Below, piece by piece: positions 1 to 8,187 of a stretch of DNA of 32,850 bases. The position numbers were made by a program, and so were the translations under genes. How positions within the stretch are numbered: the first letter of the stretch is position 1; every line of letters begins with the position of its first letter. The stretch is from Akkermansiaceae bacterium. GTDB taxonomy: Bacteria > Verrucomicrobiota > Verrucomicrobiia > Verrucomicrobiales > Akkermansiaceae. The notes beneath the pieces were generated by a model. It did not search any database and was not told the DNA's origin. It saw nothing but the letters and a program-made list of their open reading frames with translations. The stretch lies in assembly GCA_023301545.1 (NCBI GenBank), contig JALZUI010000025.1, positions 1-32,850 on the forward strand. The letters run 5' to 3'.

Positions 1-557
1 ACAAGAACCAGAATAAGGAGCGCAAAGCCCGTGTAGTTCACCAGGCGTACAGGCACCCCTAGCGTCTGTGCCACATCAGGCTCAAACGAAGTTAAGAGAA
101 TAGGACGCTGGAAAAGGGTTAAAATAAACACCGCAAGAAGCCCAATAATAAAGCTCATATTGAGGTCCGAATTGGTAAGCCCTAGGATATTACCCAGAAG
201 CCATTGCTCCAGCTCTTGCGTCTGACCGAGGTAATTCAGGGTGATGATGCCCAAAGCAAAGGCACCCGTATACAGGATCGATAGGGTCGTATCCTGTGAA
301 AGTCGGCTCATACGAGAAATCAAAATCGAGAACATCCCGATAGAAATCGCCATAATAACCGCCCCTACAAAGGCGCTAACAACGCTAAGCCCAACTAACA
401 AAGTAGCGAGAGCAATCCCAGGAAGCAGCGAGTGAGAGAGTGCCGTGAGCTTAAGCGGGCTTCGGTTGATCAACACGTAGGCACTGGCATATCCATTCGT
501 AAACCCAATGATGAGGCAGGCCAGGAAGGCGCGTTGGAAGAGAGTGAGTTCTAACAT
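1..557 (-). CDS. Zn/Mn-type ABC transporter permease (ABC-3 family), 3' end outside window
   Basis: Integral membrane subunit of a metal-ion ABC importer, moving Zn(II) or Mn(II) across the inner membrane. Reading the minus strand from ATG at 555-557 gives MLELTLFQRAFLACLIIGF and then a run of hydrophobic segments typical of the ZnuB/MntB/TroC family, including the conserved start LExxFxQRAF and the stretch NRSPLKLTALSHSLLPGIA. About 185 residues are visible and the reading frame is still open at base 1; the family is usually 260-290 residues, so about a third is missing. The start lies 5 nt after the stop of the upstream ATPase gene, so the two are surely co-transcribed. Zinc versus manganese cannot be decided from this subunit. 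Confidence 0.9.
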   Translation of the reverse strand, partial: MLELTLFQRAFLACLIIGFTNGYASAYVLINRSPLKLTALSHSLLPGIALATLLVGLSVVSAFVGAVIMAISIGMFSILISRMSRLSQDTTLSILYTGAFALGIITLNYLGQTQELEQWLLGNILGLTNSDLNMSFIIGLLAVFILTLFQRPILLTSFEPDVAQTLGVPVRLVNYTGFALLILVL

Positions 558-562
558 AGTGC

Positions 563-1324
563 TTAGTAATGCTTACAGTGAAAGAGTTCAATAACCGCCT
601 CGCTACTCATTACCTCCTCACTGGGACCAAAGGCGACTTGCCCATGGTTCACTGCCAAGGCGCGGTCAAAAAGCTCCGTTACGGTATCTAAGTTGTGGTG
701 AGAGGCGATAATCAGGTGCCCATCATCGGAGAGATTTTTTAGGGTATGAGCGAGGTGCGTACGAGATTCCGCATCAAGACCATTGAAAGGCTCATCGAGG
801 AGGATCACGTGCGCCTCCTGCGCCAAACAACGTGCGATGAAGGCACGCTGCTGTTGCCCACCAGAGAGATCATCGATCTGACGGTCAGCTAAGCTTGAGA
901 TTTCCATGACCGCCATGGCCTCTTCTACTTTTTCCTTATCTTTAGCCGTGAATTTTCGCCAAAAGCTAACTTGAGGGTAACGCCCCATCGCGACGACTTC
1001 GCGCACAGTAATGGGGAAATCTAGCTGATGCGAATCGATCTGTGGTAGGTAGGCAATTTCCTTCGCCCAGTTTTCAAGGGGCTCATTTTTCCAGAGAATC
1101 TCGCCAGACGATTGTTTTTTAATCCCCGCCAAGATACGGAGAAGAGTCGATTTCCCTGCTCCGTTAGGACCGATGACGGCCATCCTGTTCCCACAAGACA
1201 CCGAGAAATTAATGTCGCGGAGCACCGAGGTCTTTCCATAGGTAGCAGCGACGTAGCGAAACTCTAAATCATGCTCGTGAGCACAAGAATCTTCGCAAGA
1301 GGGATGACAGGAGGCTTCGCTCAT
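563..1324 (-). CDS. Zn/Mn-type ABC transporter ATPase with Cys/His-rich N-terminus
   Basis: Cytoplasmic ATPase of the metal importer (253 aa). It has a complete nucleotide-binding site: Walker A GPNGAGKST (52-60), Q-loop near LPQ (93-95), signature LSGGQQQR (153-160), Walker B VILLDEP (173-179) and the H-loop histidine in ASHH (207-210). It resembles ZnuC/MntA-type ATPases. Residues 1-20 are unusual: Cys6, His7, Cys10, Cys14, His16 and His18, lying before the ABC fold, and the C-terminus ends HCKHY. These could bind the transported metal, but that is inference. The start overlaps the stop of the upstream gene as TAATG (1 nt), so translation is probably coupled. A zinc role is favoured by the His/Glu-rich outer-membrane protein in the same operon. 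Confidence 0.93.
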   Translation of the reverse strand: MSEASCHPSCEDSCAHEHDLEFRYVAATYGKTSVLRDINFSVSCGNRMAVIGPNGAGKSTLLRILAGIKKQSSGEILWKNEPLENWAKEIAYLPQIDSHQLDFPITVREVVAMGRYPQVSFWRKFTAKDKEKVEEAMAVMEISSLADRQIDDLSGGQQQRAFIARCLAQEAHVILLDEPFNGLDAESRTHLAHTLKNLSDDGHLIIASHHNLDTVTELFDRALAVNHGQVAFGPSEEVMSSEAVIELFHCKHY

Positions 1325-1746
1325 TAGAGGAAAAAGGTTAATTCTTCGGTTAGGGTTCCTTCCGCCCAGATTGTACGCTCCAGAGTAGCCTTTCCATCGG
1401 GCATCACTTGGATAATAACAGCGGTCTCAGGGGTATTCTCCGGCCAATCAATCTTCAGCGTAAACTCTAGCGTACTATTGCTCTGAAGCTCCGCTTCGAC
1501 TTCATTGGAGGAGAGTGTGTCGAGCTCGATTTCTTTACCTCCAAGCAAGCATGAAATCGATTGGAAAGAATGCGCTCCACGAATGGTTAAGGAGCTAGAA
1601 ACTAATTCTGCAGTGTTGCCCGTGGCTTCACTTTCCTCCGCCACCGGCTTAGTCGACCTCTTACCAATGAGAGAAAACCCTAATAGCCCACCACAAAGAA
1701 ACAGAAGTCCAATGATGATGGTGGTGCGTATAGGAGAGCCGAACAT
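1324..1746 (-). CDS. Unknown membrane-anchored protein in metal ABC operon
   Basis: 140-residue protein that I do not recognise. It has one N-terminal membrane segment (about residues 9-27, TTIIIGLLFLCGGLLGFSLIG) with a positively charged flank, followed by about 110 residues rich in Ser, Thr and Glu with alternating hydrophobic positions, which suggests a small beta-rich domain facing the periplasm. There is a single cysteine in the domain (ISCLLGG) and no His cluster. It is locked between the binding-protein gene and the ATPase gene by TAATG overlaps at both ends, so it is produced with the transporter. It may be an accessory subunit or metallochaperone-like partner, but nothing in the sequence proves that. 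Confidence 0.75.
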   Translation of the reverse strand: MFGSPIRTTIIIGLLFLCGGLLGFSLIGKRSTKPVAEESEATGNTAELVSSSLTIRGAHSFQSISCLLGGKEIELDTLSSNEVEAELQSNSTLEFTLKIDWPENTPETAVIIQVMPDGKATLERTIWAEGTLTEELTFFL

Positions 1747-2615
1747 TACTGCAGAGCATTAACGATTGAAGTTACGTTGTGTTCAATCATTTTTTTATAC
1801 GAAGTAGTAATCGCGTCTGCATAAAGAGCATCTCCCACCTTCGCGTTCGTTTCGAGCGCGATTTGTTTGAGCATCTTAGGGTTGGCTAATTTTTCTGGGA
1901 AAACGGCACGGACTTTTTTGTCCTTGAGTGTTTTTACGGTGTCAGCGAACTGCTTGGCCGAAATTTCTGATTCACGGCTAAGTCCTTCTACATAAGCCGC
2001 CTCAAATTTATACTCCTTACAGAAGTAAGCGAAGGCCGCGTGAGCGGTAACGAGGGTGCGTTGCTTTTTAGGAATTTTGGAGACCTCGCTTTTGACCCAG
2101 TTATGGAGATTGCGGTACTCCTTACGTAGAGCGGTAGCGTTCTCCTGGTAATATCCCTTATTGGTGCTGTCGGCTTCTTCTAGTGCTGCGGCGATTACTT
2201 TGACCGCGCGCTCTGCGTTTTCAACATTATGCCACCAGTGAGGATCAATTGCTCCTTTACTATGAGCTGGGCAGCAGGAATAAATAGGATCGGCATCGAC
2301 TTTTTGGGATGGAATCGAGCGCCCCACTTCAATGATCTGCTGATCACCCTGAAGCGTCTGCTGCAGACCGCCAAGATACTGTTCTATATTTTTCCCCATC
2401 GCGAAGATGAGAGCGCTTTCTTGCATTTTGGCGACTTGCGCGGCCTTAGGCTGAAAGCTGTGTACATCAGCCCCGAGAGGCATAACTTGAATTACTTCGA
2501 CCTTGTCTCCACCCACTCGTTCGATAAAATCGGTAAGAATCGGGTTTAAAGATGAGACGGTCAATTTAGCGCTAGAAAGCGTAATCGTGAGGAGCCAAAG
2601 GGCGAAGAATTTCAT
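1746..2615 (-). CDS. Zn/Mn-binding periplasmic solute-binding protein (TroA/ZnuA family)
   Basis: Secreted metal-binding subunit of the importer, 289 aa, with a signal peptide at residues 1 to about 16 (MKFFALWLLTITLSSA) and no lipobox. The four metal ligands of cluster A-I proteins are in place: His52 (GADVHSF), His126 (DPHWW), His192 (VTAHAAF) and Asp267 (LYADAI). The segment EGLSRESEIS (210-219) is the usual linker region. ZnuA proteins often carry a long His-rich loop before DPHxW; here that loop is short and reads SCCPAHSKG, so Zn versus Mn stays open. The stop overlaps the next start as TAATG. The outer-membrane protein gene lies 21 nt upstream. Confidence 0.92.
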   Translation of the reverse strand: MKFFALWLLTITLSSAKLTVSSLNPILTDFIERVGGDKVEVIQVMPLGADVHSFQPKAAQVAKMQESALIFAMGKNIEQYLGGLQQTLQGDQQIIEVGRSIPSQKVDADPIYSCCPAHSKGAIDPHWWHNVENAERAVKVIAAALEEADSTNKGYYQENATALRKEYRNLHNWVKSEVSKIPKKQRTLVTAHAAFAYFCKEYKFEAAYVEGLSRESEISAKQFADTVKTLKDKKVRAVFPEKLANPKMLKQIALETNAKVGDALYADAITTSYKKMIEHNVTSIVNALQ

Positions 2616-2636
2616 GTGATTTAGTTGGTTTAAAGC

Positions 2637-3704
2637 TTAGCGAATTTCTCTGCCTCCGTAGGAGAGCTCAAGTCCGACCCAGCCTTCGTGGAAGGTGTCG
2701 CTTTCGAATTGATTGTTGTTGTATTGAACACGAGCTTCACCGCGCCAATCTTCATTAATTTGGCGTTCGTAGGTGACGGCAGTAGTGTAGCGTTCACGCC
2801 CACTAGTTTCGCCTTCGTAATCGAGTTCAATCCACTCGAAACGACCGTGGAGGCCGATTCCGTTGCTGAAGCGGTAGTGGGCGGATAATAAGAGACTACT
2901 AAATGTATCCTCTGGAGTGTCTAAGACGTTATATTCTGCACGAGCAGTAAAAGACTCGCCTCCACCCTCTAGGCCATTAGCATTCCAGGTGTAGCGGTAG
3001 TCGATTCCGTAGAGCTTACGATCTGAGTCTCTATCGGAGTCAAGGTAGTTGATTCCTAACTCTTGCTGGTGAAAGTCGGTCGTATTGTAGCGCAAGAAGG
3101 CACGAACAGTGAGAACATTTCCTTCGAACTCCTCTTCTTCTTCATGTTCCTCGCCCTCTTCTTCCTCTTCCTCCTCTTCTTCGTGGTGTCCAAGAATTTC
3201 GCCGTAGGCTAGTGAAATACCAAAGATCCCAGCGTCGAGCTCCTTGAACCAGCTGATCTCTCCACTGTCTGTACCGAGTCCTTCTTCCCCGAGAAAGTGG
3301 CTCGTAGTAAAGTTTGCGTCAGCAAAGTCCCACCCATGAAGGTGAACTGCATTCTGAGTTCCGATTCGGTTTAAAAAACGTCCTCCACGAACCTCAAAGC
3401 CGTATGGAAGAGCGGCTTTTAAGAACGCTTCTTCTAACTCAGTATCTAGATCGCGGTCTTCGTTTTGGAACGTGTTCGTATTCGCAAAACCAGAAAGCCA
3501 TCCAAAAGCTTCAAAGTTAAATCCTAAGTCAAGACCTTGGAGGTATTGTTCGTCATCTGTAGGGTCGTGTTCGTGACGTGGAAGGCCTGAGTCTTCGGAG
3601 CTACCGGCTGCAAAGTTAAGTCTCGCACTCACCCATGCTTTTGGCTCGCTGGCGACAGCCTGTGCTAAGGAACAGACTACAAGTGTTGTTGTTAGTAATT
3701 TCAT
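2637..3704 (-). CDS. Outer-membrane beta-barrel protein with His/Glu-rich loop, metal operon
   Basis: 355-residue predicted barrel, first gene of the metal-uptake operon. It has a signal peptide (MKLLTTTLVVCSLAQAVAS) and then alternating amphipathic strands with many aromatic and acidic residues, as in porins. Residues 173-195 form a surface-type stretch of two His, then long Glu runs with another His, and residues 44-46 (HEH) and 121-123 (HLH) add more histidines. Such loops are known from zinc-responsive outer-membrane proteins and would suit metal capture. No TonB plug domain is present, so it is a porin-like protein and not a TonB-dependent receptor. The Glu run is encoded by a GAA/GAG simple repeat at about 3125-3185, a place where length variation is likely. 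Confidence 0.8.
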   Translation of the reverse strand: MKLLTTTLVVCSLAQAVASEPKAWVSARLNFAAGSSEDSGLPRHEHDPTDDEQYLQGLDLGFNFEAFGWLSGFANTNTFQNEDRDLDTELEEAFLKAALPYGFEVRGGRFLNRIGTQNAVHLHGWDFADANFTTSHFLGEEGLGTDSGEISWFKELDAGIFGISLAYGEILGHHEEEEEEEEEGEEHEEEEEFEGNVLTVRAFLRYNTTDFHQQELGINYLDSDRDSDRKLYGIDYRYTWNANGLEGGGESFTARAEYNVLDTPEDTFSSLLLSAHYRFSNGIGLHGRFEWIELDYEGETSGRERYTTAVTYERQINEDWRGEARVQYNNNQFESDTFHEGWVGLELSYGGREIR

Positions 3705-3724
3705 TATATGCTATAGTGTTGCGT

Positions 3725-3754
3725 TAATAAGACTAAGGATCTTACTACTGTCAA
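3725..3754 (-). promoter_or_regulatory. Predicted sigma-70-type promoter of the metal-uptake operon
   Basis: On the minus strand a perfect TTGACA (3749-3754) is followed after 18 nt by TTATTA (3725-3730). The start codon of the outer-membrane protein gene lies 20 nt further on, giving a short leader without a Shine-Dalgarno sequence. No convincing Zur palindrome was seen; TGCA repeats just upstream (about 3764-3780) are only a 4-bp dyad. Confidence 0.5.
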
Positions 3755-3820
3755 GCCCCCAATTGCACAAAAGTTGCATTTAATAGGTGATTACTAAGTT
3801 TTGGAAGGAAAGCGGGCGAT

Positions 3821-3864
3821 TAAAAGAACGAACTAACATCGGATTACTCGACACTAGTTCGTTT
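3821..3864 (-). terminator. Rho-independent-like terminator of topB
   Basis: Minus strand: perfect 9-bp arms AACGAACTA and TAGTTCGTT (3827-3835 and 3855-3863) around a 19-nt loop, followed by TCTTTTA. It starts about 24 nt after the topoisomerase stop codon. The loop is long for a classical terminator, hence moderate confidence. Confidence 0.55.
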
Positions 3865-3887
3865 AAATTACTTTAACAAAGCGCTCT

Positions 3888-6506
3888 TTACTTCTTTTTG
3901 GTAGCTTTCTTGGCTGCTTTTTTAGCGGTCTTTTTAGTCGCTTTCTTGGCTGCTTTTTTCGCTGTTTTCTTAGAGGCCTTTTTCGCTCCTTTTTTAGCTG
4001 GACGGTCAGGGAAATGGAAGCTGACGTTGTGCTTTTCGATCTCTAGTTTGAGTTGAGCAGAGAATGGGCGCTTGGTTCGCTTGGAGATAAAGCCATTCAA
4101 TAACTCAGTCTCGCCAGTTTCCAGCATCTTAAGCACCTGCTCTTCTGGGAGGTTAAGCTGTAGAATGGTTTTAGAGATTCGCAGTCCGTTCTTGTGATCG
4201 TCATCCTTTAGGGCGGGGACAAAGAACGCCTTTTCAGTCTGGTAGACATCCGCATTGGCGCCGTTGGTCAACTTCACGTTGCCAACTTTCATGTCATCGG
4301 TAAACTCCTCGGCGCTTTCAGGCTCATCTTGGTCAAAGACGAAACTAACTTTCCCCTTAGCATCAATTTCTAGAGCCGCGTCAAAAGGTTTATTAAAGCG
4401 AGATTTAAAGCCTGAGAGTGGACCAAGGAATTTCTTAGCAAACAGCTCCTTAGCTTCCTCTGGATGCAGAACTCGGCCTGCAATATGCTTCCCAGAGCGG
4501 AATTTACACTCCAGCCCCTTACATTCAAAGTGAGAATCAGTTTGGCGCATAGGGCTCTCATTACACATTGGGCAAGCCGCTTCTAAATCCGGGTAGTCCA
4601 AGTTTTTAAGCATCTCAGCATGACTTTTAGCCTTAGTAACGATATCAGTCGTGAAGTCTAAGACCTCATGCATGAACTTATCACGCGCTAGAGTTCCGTC
4701 CTCGATCTGGTGTAACTTATGCTCCCAGTCTCCTGTCATCGACGGGGAGGCCAGGGACTCAATGCCGATTTCGGTAATTACTGAGATCAGGTTTAAGCCT
4801 GAGGGCGTCACGTGGATGTCGCGCCCATCACGAGCGAGGTATTTCTGACGGAGAAGGCCTTCAATAATAGCGGCACGGGTAGCGGGTGTTCCTAATCCAC
4901 GTCCAGCCATTACATCTTTCAACTCTTCATCATCCAGAAGTTTACCGGCTCCTTCCATCGCAGAGAGGAGGGTTGCTTCATTATAATACGCTGGTGGTTT
5001 CGTTTCTTTAGAAAGCGATTCGATCGACTTAGTCGCAGCAGATTCACCTTCGGTCGCAGCGACGAGCTCTTCCTTACCAGAAGCGGCGATTTCGCCTACT
5101 CTACGGCCATAGACCGCGAGCCATCCAGCGTCGGTAAGCACCTTCCCATTAGTGCGGAAAACATCAGCATTAGAGCCGTGGTCAATTGTGGTAGTACGCT
5201 CAGTAACCTCAAATACAGCTTGAGGGTAAAAGATAGCGATAAAGCGCTTCGTAACGAGGTCAAAAATCTTCTGCGCGGCATCATCGAGCTTCACAAAGCG
5301 ACCCGTCGGAATAATAGCGTGGTGATCGCTGATTTTCTTATTATCAAAGACCTTCTTGGTATTCACAATCAGCTTCTCCTTGTTGACGTGCTTGGCGTAC
5401 TGGCTAAGCCCTGGGTAGTCTGAGGCGATTGATTCCATAGTTCCGTGAACATTCCCGATGTAGTCCTCCGGGAGACACTTAGAATCGGTCCTAGGATAGG
5501 TGAGCATTTTATGACGCTCATAGAGCGCTTGCGCAATTTGGAGCGTTTGTTTAGCAGAGAAACCAAAGCGCGAGGAGGCCTCACGTTGGAGCGAGGTTAG
5601 GTCATACAGGAGTGGACAGGCTTGCTTCGTCGGTTTCTTTTTCTCAGAAACAACGCCGGACTTCCCTTTACAGCGTTCTAGGATTTCTTGTGCCACAGAC
5701 TCGTCCCAAATACGCTCAGCGCGCTTGTGAGCATCCGTTTCGTCTTTCTTAAAGTTCGGGTCGATCCATTTACCGATATATTCGCCCTTCTCGATACTGA
5801 ACCCGCCTTCAACTTCCCAATAAGGACGGGAAATAAAGTCCATAATTTCGTGTTCACGCTTTGCTAGAATCGCGAGCGTTGGGGTCTGTACTCGACCTGC
5901 AGCGGTAATATTGAAACCACCATGACGAGAACGGAAACAGGTCAAGGCACGGGTAGAGTTCAAGCCCACGAGCCAGTCAGCCTCCGATCGGCACTTAGCA
6001 GCGTCGCTCAGGTTTGACATTTCAGCGCCGTCGCGCAGATTACTCCAGGCTTCATTGATCGCGCCAGCAGTCATGGACTGCATCCAGAGGCGCTTAACAG
6101 GCTTCTCGATTTTGCCTAGGTCGATAATGTATTGGAAGATAAGCTCACCTTCCCGGCCGGCATCACAAGCATTAACGATCAGGTCAATATCCTTGCGCTT
6201 AGACAGCTTGAGGACTTGCTTCAAGCGTGCCTCACTTTGTTCGATCGGTTGGAGCTCAAATTTCTTAGGGATCGCGGGTAAAACATCGAACTTCCAGGGG
6301 AGACCCTTTCCGTTTGGACCAGTAGGCATCTTAAGCTCTACGAGGTGACCGACAGCAGAGGTAATCACCGCCTGGTCGTTTTCAAAATAGGTATTCCGGT
6401 CCTTACCTTTTTTCTCAAATGCCCCGAGTGCATCTTCCTTGCCGAGCACTCTCGACAGGTCAGTTGCCACGGACGGTTTTTCCGCAATGATTAGTGTTTT
6501 ACCCAT
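3888..6506 (-). CDS. topB: DNA topoisomerase III (type IA) with lysine-rich C-terminal tail
   Basis: Type IA topoisomerase, 872 aa, which nicks one strand and passes another through, typically resolving recombination and replication intermediates. The N-terminal Toprim domain has the catalytic glutamate in IIAEKPSVA (Glu9) and the acidic motif DAGREGELIF from Asp115. The active-site tyrosine is Tyr337 in LTYPRTDSK. A four-cysteine zinc motif follows (CPMC at 645-648, then Cys662 and Cys667), then two copies of the topoisomerase-III C-terminal repeat (about 695-714 and 801-822, pattern GFxSxxxxPFxAxL). Residues 837-872 are nearly all Lys, Ala and Thr in a KKAAKKATKK pattern like histone H1/HU tails. 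Transcribed alone; the gene before it is divergent. Confidence 0.97.
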   Translation of the reverse strand: MGKTLIIAEKPSVATDLSRVLGKEDALGAFEKKGKDRNTYFENDQAVITSAVGHLVELKMPTGPNGKGLPWKFDVLPAIPKKFELQPIEQSEARLKQVLKLSKRKDIDLIVNACDAGREGELIFQYIIDLGKIEKPVKRLWMQSMTAGAINEAWSNLRDGAEMSNLSDAAKCRSEADWLVGLNSTRALTCFRSRHGGFNITAAGRVQTPTLAILAKREHEIMDFISRPYWEVEGGFSIEKGEYIGKWIDPNFKKDETDAHKRAERIWDESVAQEILERCKGKSGVVSEKKKPTKQACPLLYDLTSLQREASSRFGFSAKQTLQIAQALYERHKMLTYPRTDSKCLPEDYIGNVHGTMESIASDYPGLSQYAKHVNKEKLIVNTKKVFDNKKISDHHAIIPTGRFVKLDDAAQKIFDLVTKRFIAIFYPQAVFEVTERTTTIDHGSNADVFRTNGKVLTDAGWLAVYGRRVGEIAASGKEELVAATEGESAATKSIESLSKETKPPAYYNEATLLSAMEGAGKLLDDEELKDVMAGRGLGTPATRAAIIEGLLRQKYLARDGRDIHVTPSGLNLISVITEIGIESLASPSMTGDWEHKLHQIEDGTLARDKFMHEVLDFTTDIVTKAKSHAEMLKNLDYPDLEAACPMCNESPMRQTDSHFECKGLECKFRSGKHIAGRVLHPEEAKELFAKKFLGPLSGFKSRFNKPFDAALEIDAKGKVSFVFDQDEPESAEEFTDDMKVGNVKLTNGANADVYQTEKAFFVPALKDDDHKNGLRISKTILQLNLPEEQVLKMLETGETELLNGFISKRTKRPFSAQLKLEIEKHNVSFHFPDRPAKKGAKKASKKTAKKAAKKATKKTAKKAAKKATKKK

Positions 6507-6651
6507 TTTATCTATTCAACCCCCTACCATGAGAATCCACTTTATAAAGTATTATTTTACTCCTTAGCCTAAAAATAATTTTTCAGAGACCCTTCCCGCA
6601 TCCTCCTCATTCCCTAGTTTACATCACTAAATTTGACGCTAGGCTACAGAT

Positions 6652-8016
6652 ATGAAACGCCTTGCCATGATCGACGTAGTCGGATTGACCTCCGGATTGA
6701 TCGCTGAACACGGAACATTCCTGAAGGAGTGGAGCAAGTCTAAGACCGTCTCGACTTTTGAACCCGCTTTCCCTGCGGTCACCACCACCGCCCAGTCAAC
6801 TTACCTCACGGGCGAACTTCCCTCATCCCATGGAATCGTTGGCAATGGATGGTACGACCGTACTGATGCGGAGCATAAGTTTTGGAAGCAGAGCAATCAC
6901 CTCGTACACGGAGAAAAGGTCTGGGAAACGCTCAAGCGAGAAAACCCTGACTTCACCTGTGCCAAACTCTTTTGGTGGTATAATATGTACAGTAGCGCAG
7001 ACTACACCATCACGCCGCGCCCAATGTACCCTGCGGATGGGCGCAAGGTCTTTGATGTCTACACGCAACCCATGGCCATGCGTGAGGAGATTAAGGCCGA
7101 TCTCGGCGACTTCCCCTTTTTCACCTTTTGGGGGCCTAAGGCTGGCCTTCCCTCCTCGCAATGGATCGCTAACTCCGCAAAATGGGTGGAGAAAAAGCAC
7201 TCCCCCAACCTCAACTTAGTCTACCTCCCTCACCTGGATTACATCCTTCAACAAGAAGGTCCGAATGGAGAGAATGTCGGCACCGAGTTTCAGAAAATCG
7301 AGGAAGTCCTCGCGGAACTCATCACCTTCTTTGAACAACGCGGAGTGGAAGTCATGCTGGTCTCTGAATACGGAATCTCTGAAGTTGATCAACCCATTCA
7401 CCTCAACCGCCTCTTCCGTGAGCAAGGCTGGATCACGATCAAGGATGAGCTCGGGCGTGAGCAAATCGACCTCGGAGCCAGTAAGGCCTTCGCCATCGCC
7501 GATCACCAAGTCGCCCACATCTACCTCCAAGACCAAGACCTCAAAGGGGAGGTGCGCCAACTCCTAGAACACACCCCCGGCATCGAAAAGGTCTATGATG
7601 GAGATGACGAGTTCGGAGAAGGCTTAGGAGGTGAACGAGCGGGAGATTTAATTGTCGAGGCTGAGGCAGGAGCCTGGTTCACGTACTACTATTGGTTTGA
7701 TGATGCCCTCGCCCCAGACTTTGCCCGTTGTATCGACATCCACCGTAAATGTGGCTACGACCCCGCCGAGCTCTTCCTCGACCCGTCGTTGAAATTCCCT
7801 CCTCTGAAAATCGCCAGCTTCCTGCTCAAGAAGACGCTCGGTTTCCGCGCGTTAATGGACGTCATTCCGCTAGATGCCAACCTCGTCAAAGGGTCGCACG
7901 GCCGCAGAAACGTCCCCACAGAAGAGCAGCCCCTATTCATCGGGAGCCAAAAGGCTCGTTCGGCAACAGACGTTCACCGAATCATCCTAGAGCACTTTAA
8001 GCCCAGCTCGCAGTGA
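6652..8016 (+). CDS. Alkaline-phosphatase-superfamily phosphodiesterase/pyrophosphatase-like (EboF-like) enzyme
   Basis: 454-residue soluble protein of the type I phosphodiesterase/nucleotide pyrophosphatase group. Visible family features: an N-terminal Asp (Asp8, AMIDVVG), the nucleophile region FPAVTTTAQSTYLTG (Thr44), LPHLDYILQ (Asp196), SEYGI (238-242), FAIADHQVAH (279-288) and a late His in GSHGRR. Compared with classical NPP enzymes, the His four residues after Asp196 is Gln200 and the usual DHG is EYG, so metal binding must differ or be completed by Asp284/His285. The layout matches the nucleotide-pyrophosphatase-like protein of the ebo gene clusters, but no other ebo genes are in the window. 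No signal peptide, so it is cytoplasmic. The substrate is unknown. Confidence 0.8.
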   Translation: MKRLAMIDVVGLTSGLIAEHGTFLKEWSKSKTVSTFEPAFPAVTTTAQSTYLTGELPSSHGIVGNGWYDRTDAEHKFWKQSNHLVHGEKVWETLKRENPDFTCAKLFWWYNMYSSADYTITPRPMYPADGRKVFDVYTQPMAMREEIKADLGDFPFFTFWGPKAGLPSSQWIANSAKWVEKKHSPNLNLVYLPHLDYILQQEGPNGENVGTEFQKIEEVLAELITFFEQRGVEVMLVSEYGISEVDQPIHLNRLFREQGWITIKDELGREQIDLGASKAFAIADHQVAHIYLQDQDLKGEVRQLLEHTPGIEKVYDGDDEFGEGLGGERAGDLIVEAEAGAWFTYYYWFDDALAPDFARCIDIHRKCGYDPAELFLDPSLKFPPLKIASFLLKKTLGFRALMDVIPLDANLVKGSHGRRNVPTEEQPLFIGSQKARSATDVHRIILEHFKPSSQ

Positions 8017-8017
8017 G

Positions 8018-8140
8018 CTACTTGATTCCCTCTGGACGCCAAGGGTCTTTCTTCTTCCCTGGCTGGAGAAACTGAGCGTCGTGTTTCGCATAAAAGGCAT
8101 GAAGCTTGCTACGCATCTCCGCTGCTAACTCTGGCTTCTC
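8018..8140 (-). pseudogene. C-terminal remnant of a secreted sulfatase
   Basis: In the minus-strand frame ending at the TAG of 8018-8020, about 40 codons read EKPELAAEMRSKLHAFYAKH and on to a tail with KKKDPWRPEGIK. This is the typical end of an arylsulfatase-type protein, the helix after the C-terminal subdomain. The frame is closed by a stop at 8141-8143, and the upstream DNA belongs to the DUF481 gene on the other strand, so the rest of the sulfatase has been lost. I read this as a decayed gene, a scar of rearrangement between the phosphatase and DUF481 genes. Confidence 0.6.
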
Positions 8141-8187
8141 CTATCTGATTGAAAGATTTCCCTCTTACCATTTGTAAGTTATCCCAC

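Noticed and set aside
3115..3190. Tandem repeat as a minisatellite or CRISPR-like array
   Set aside because: It is a GAA/GAG codon run encoding polyglutamate, without spacers.
6823..7560. Long minus-strand frames opposite the phosphatase gene
   Set aside because: They are shadows of the plus-strand coding sequence with no recognisable protein features.
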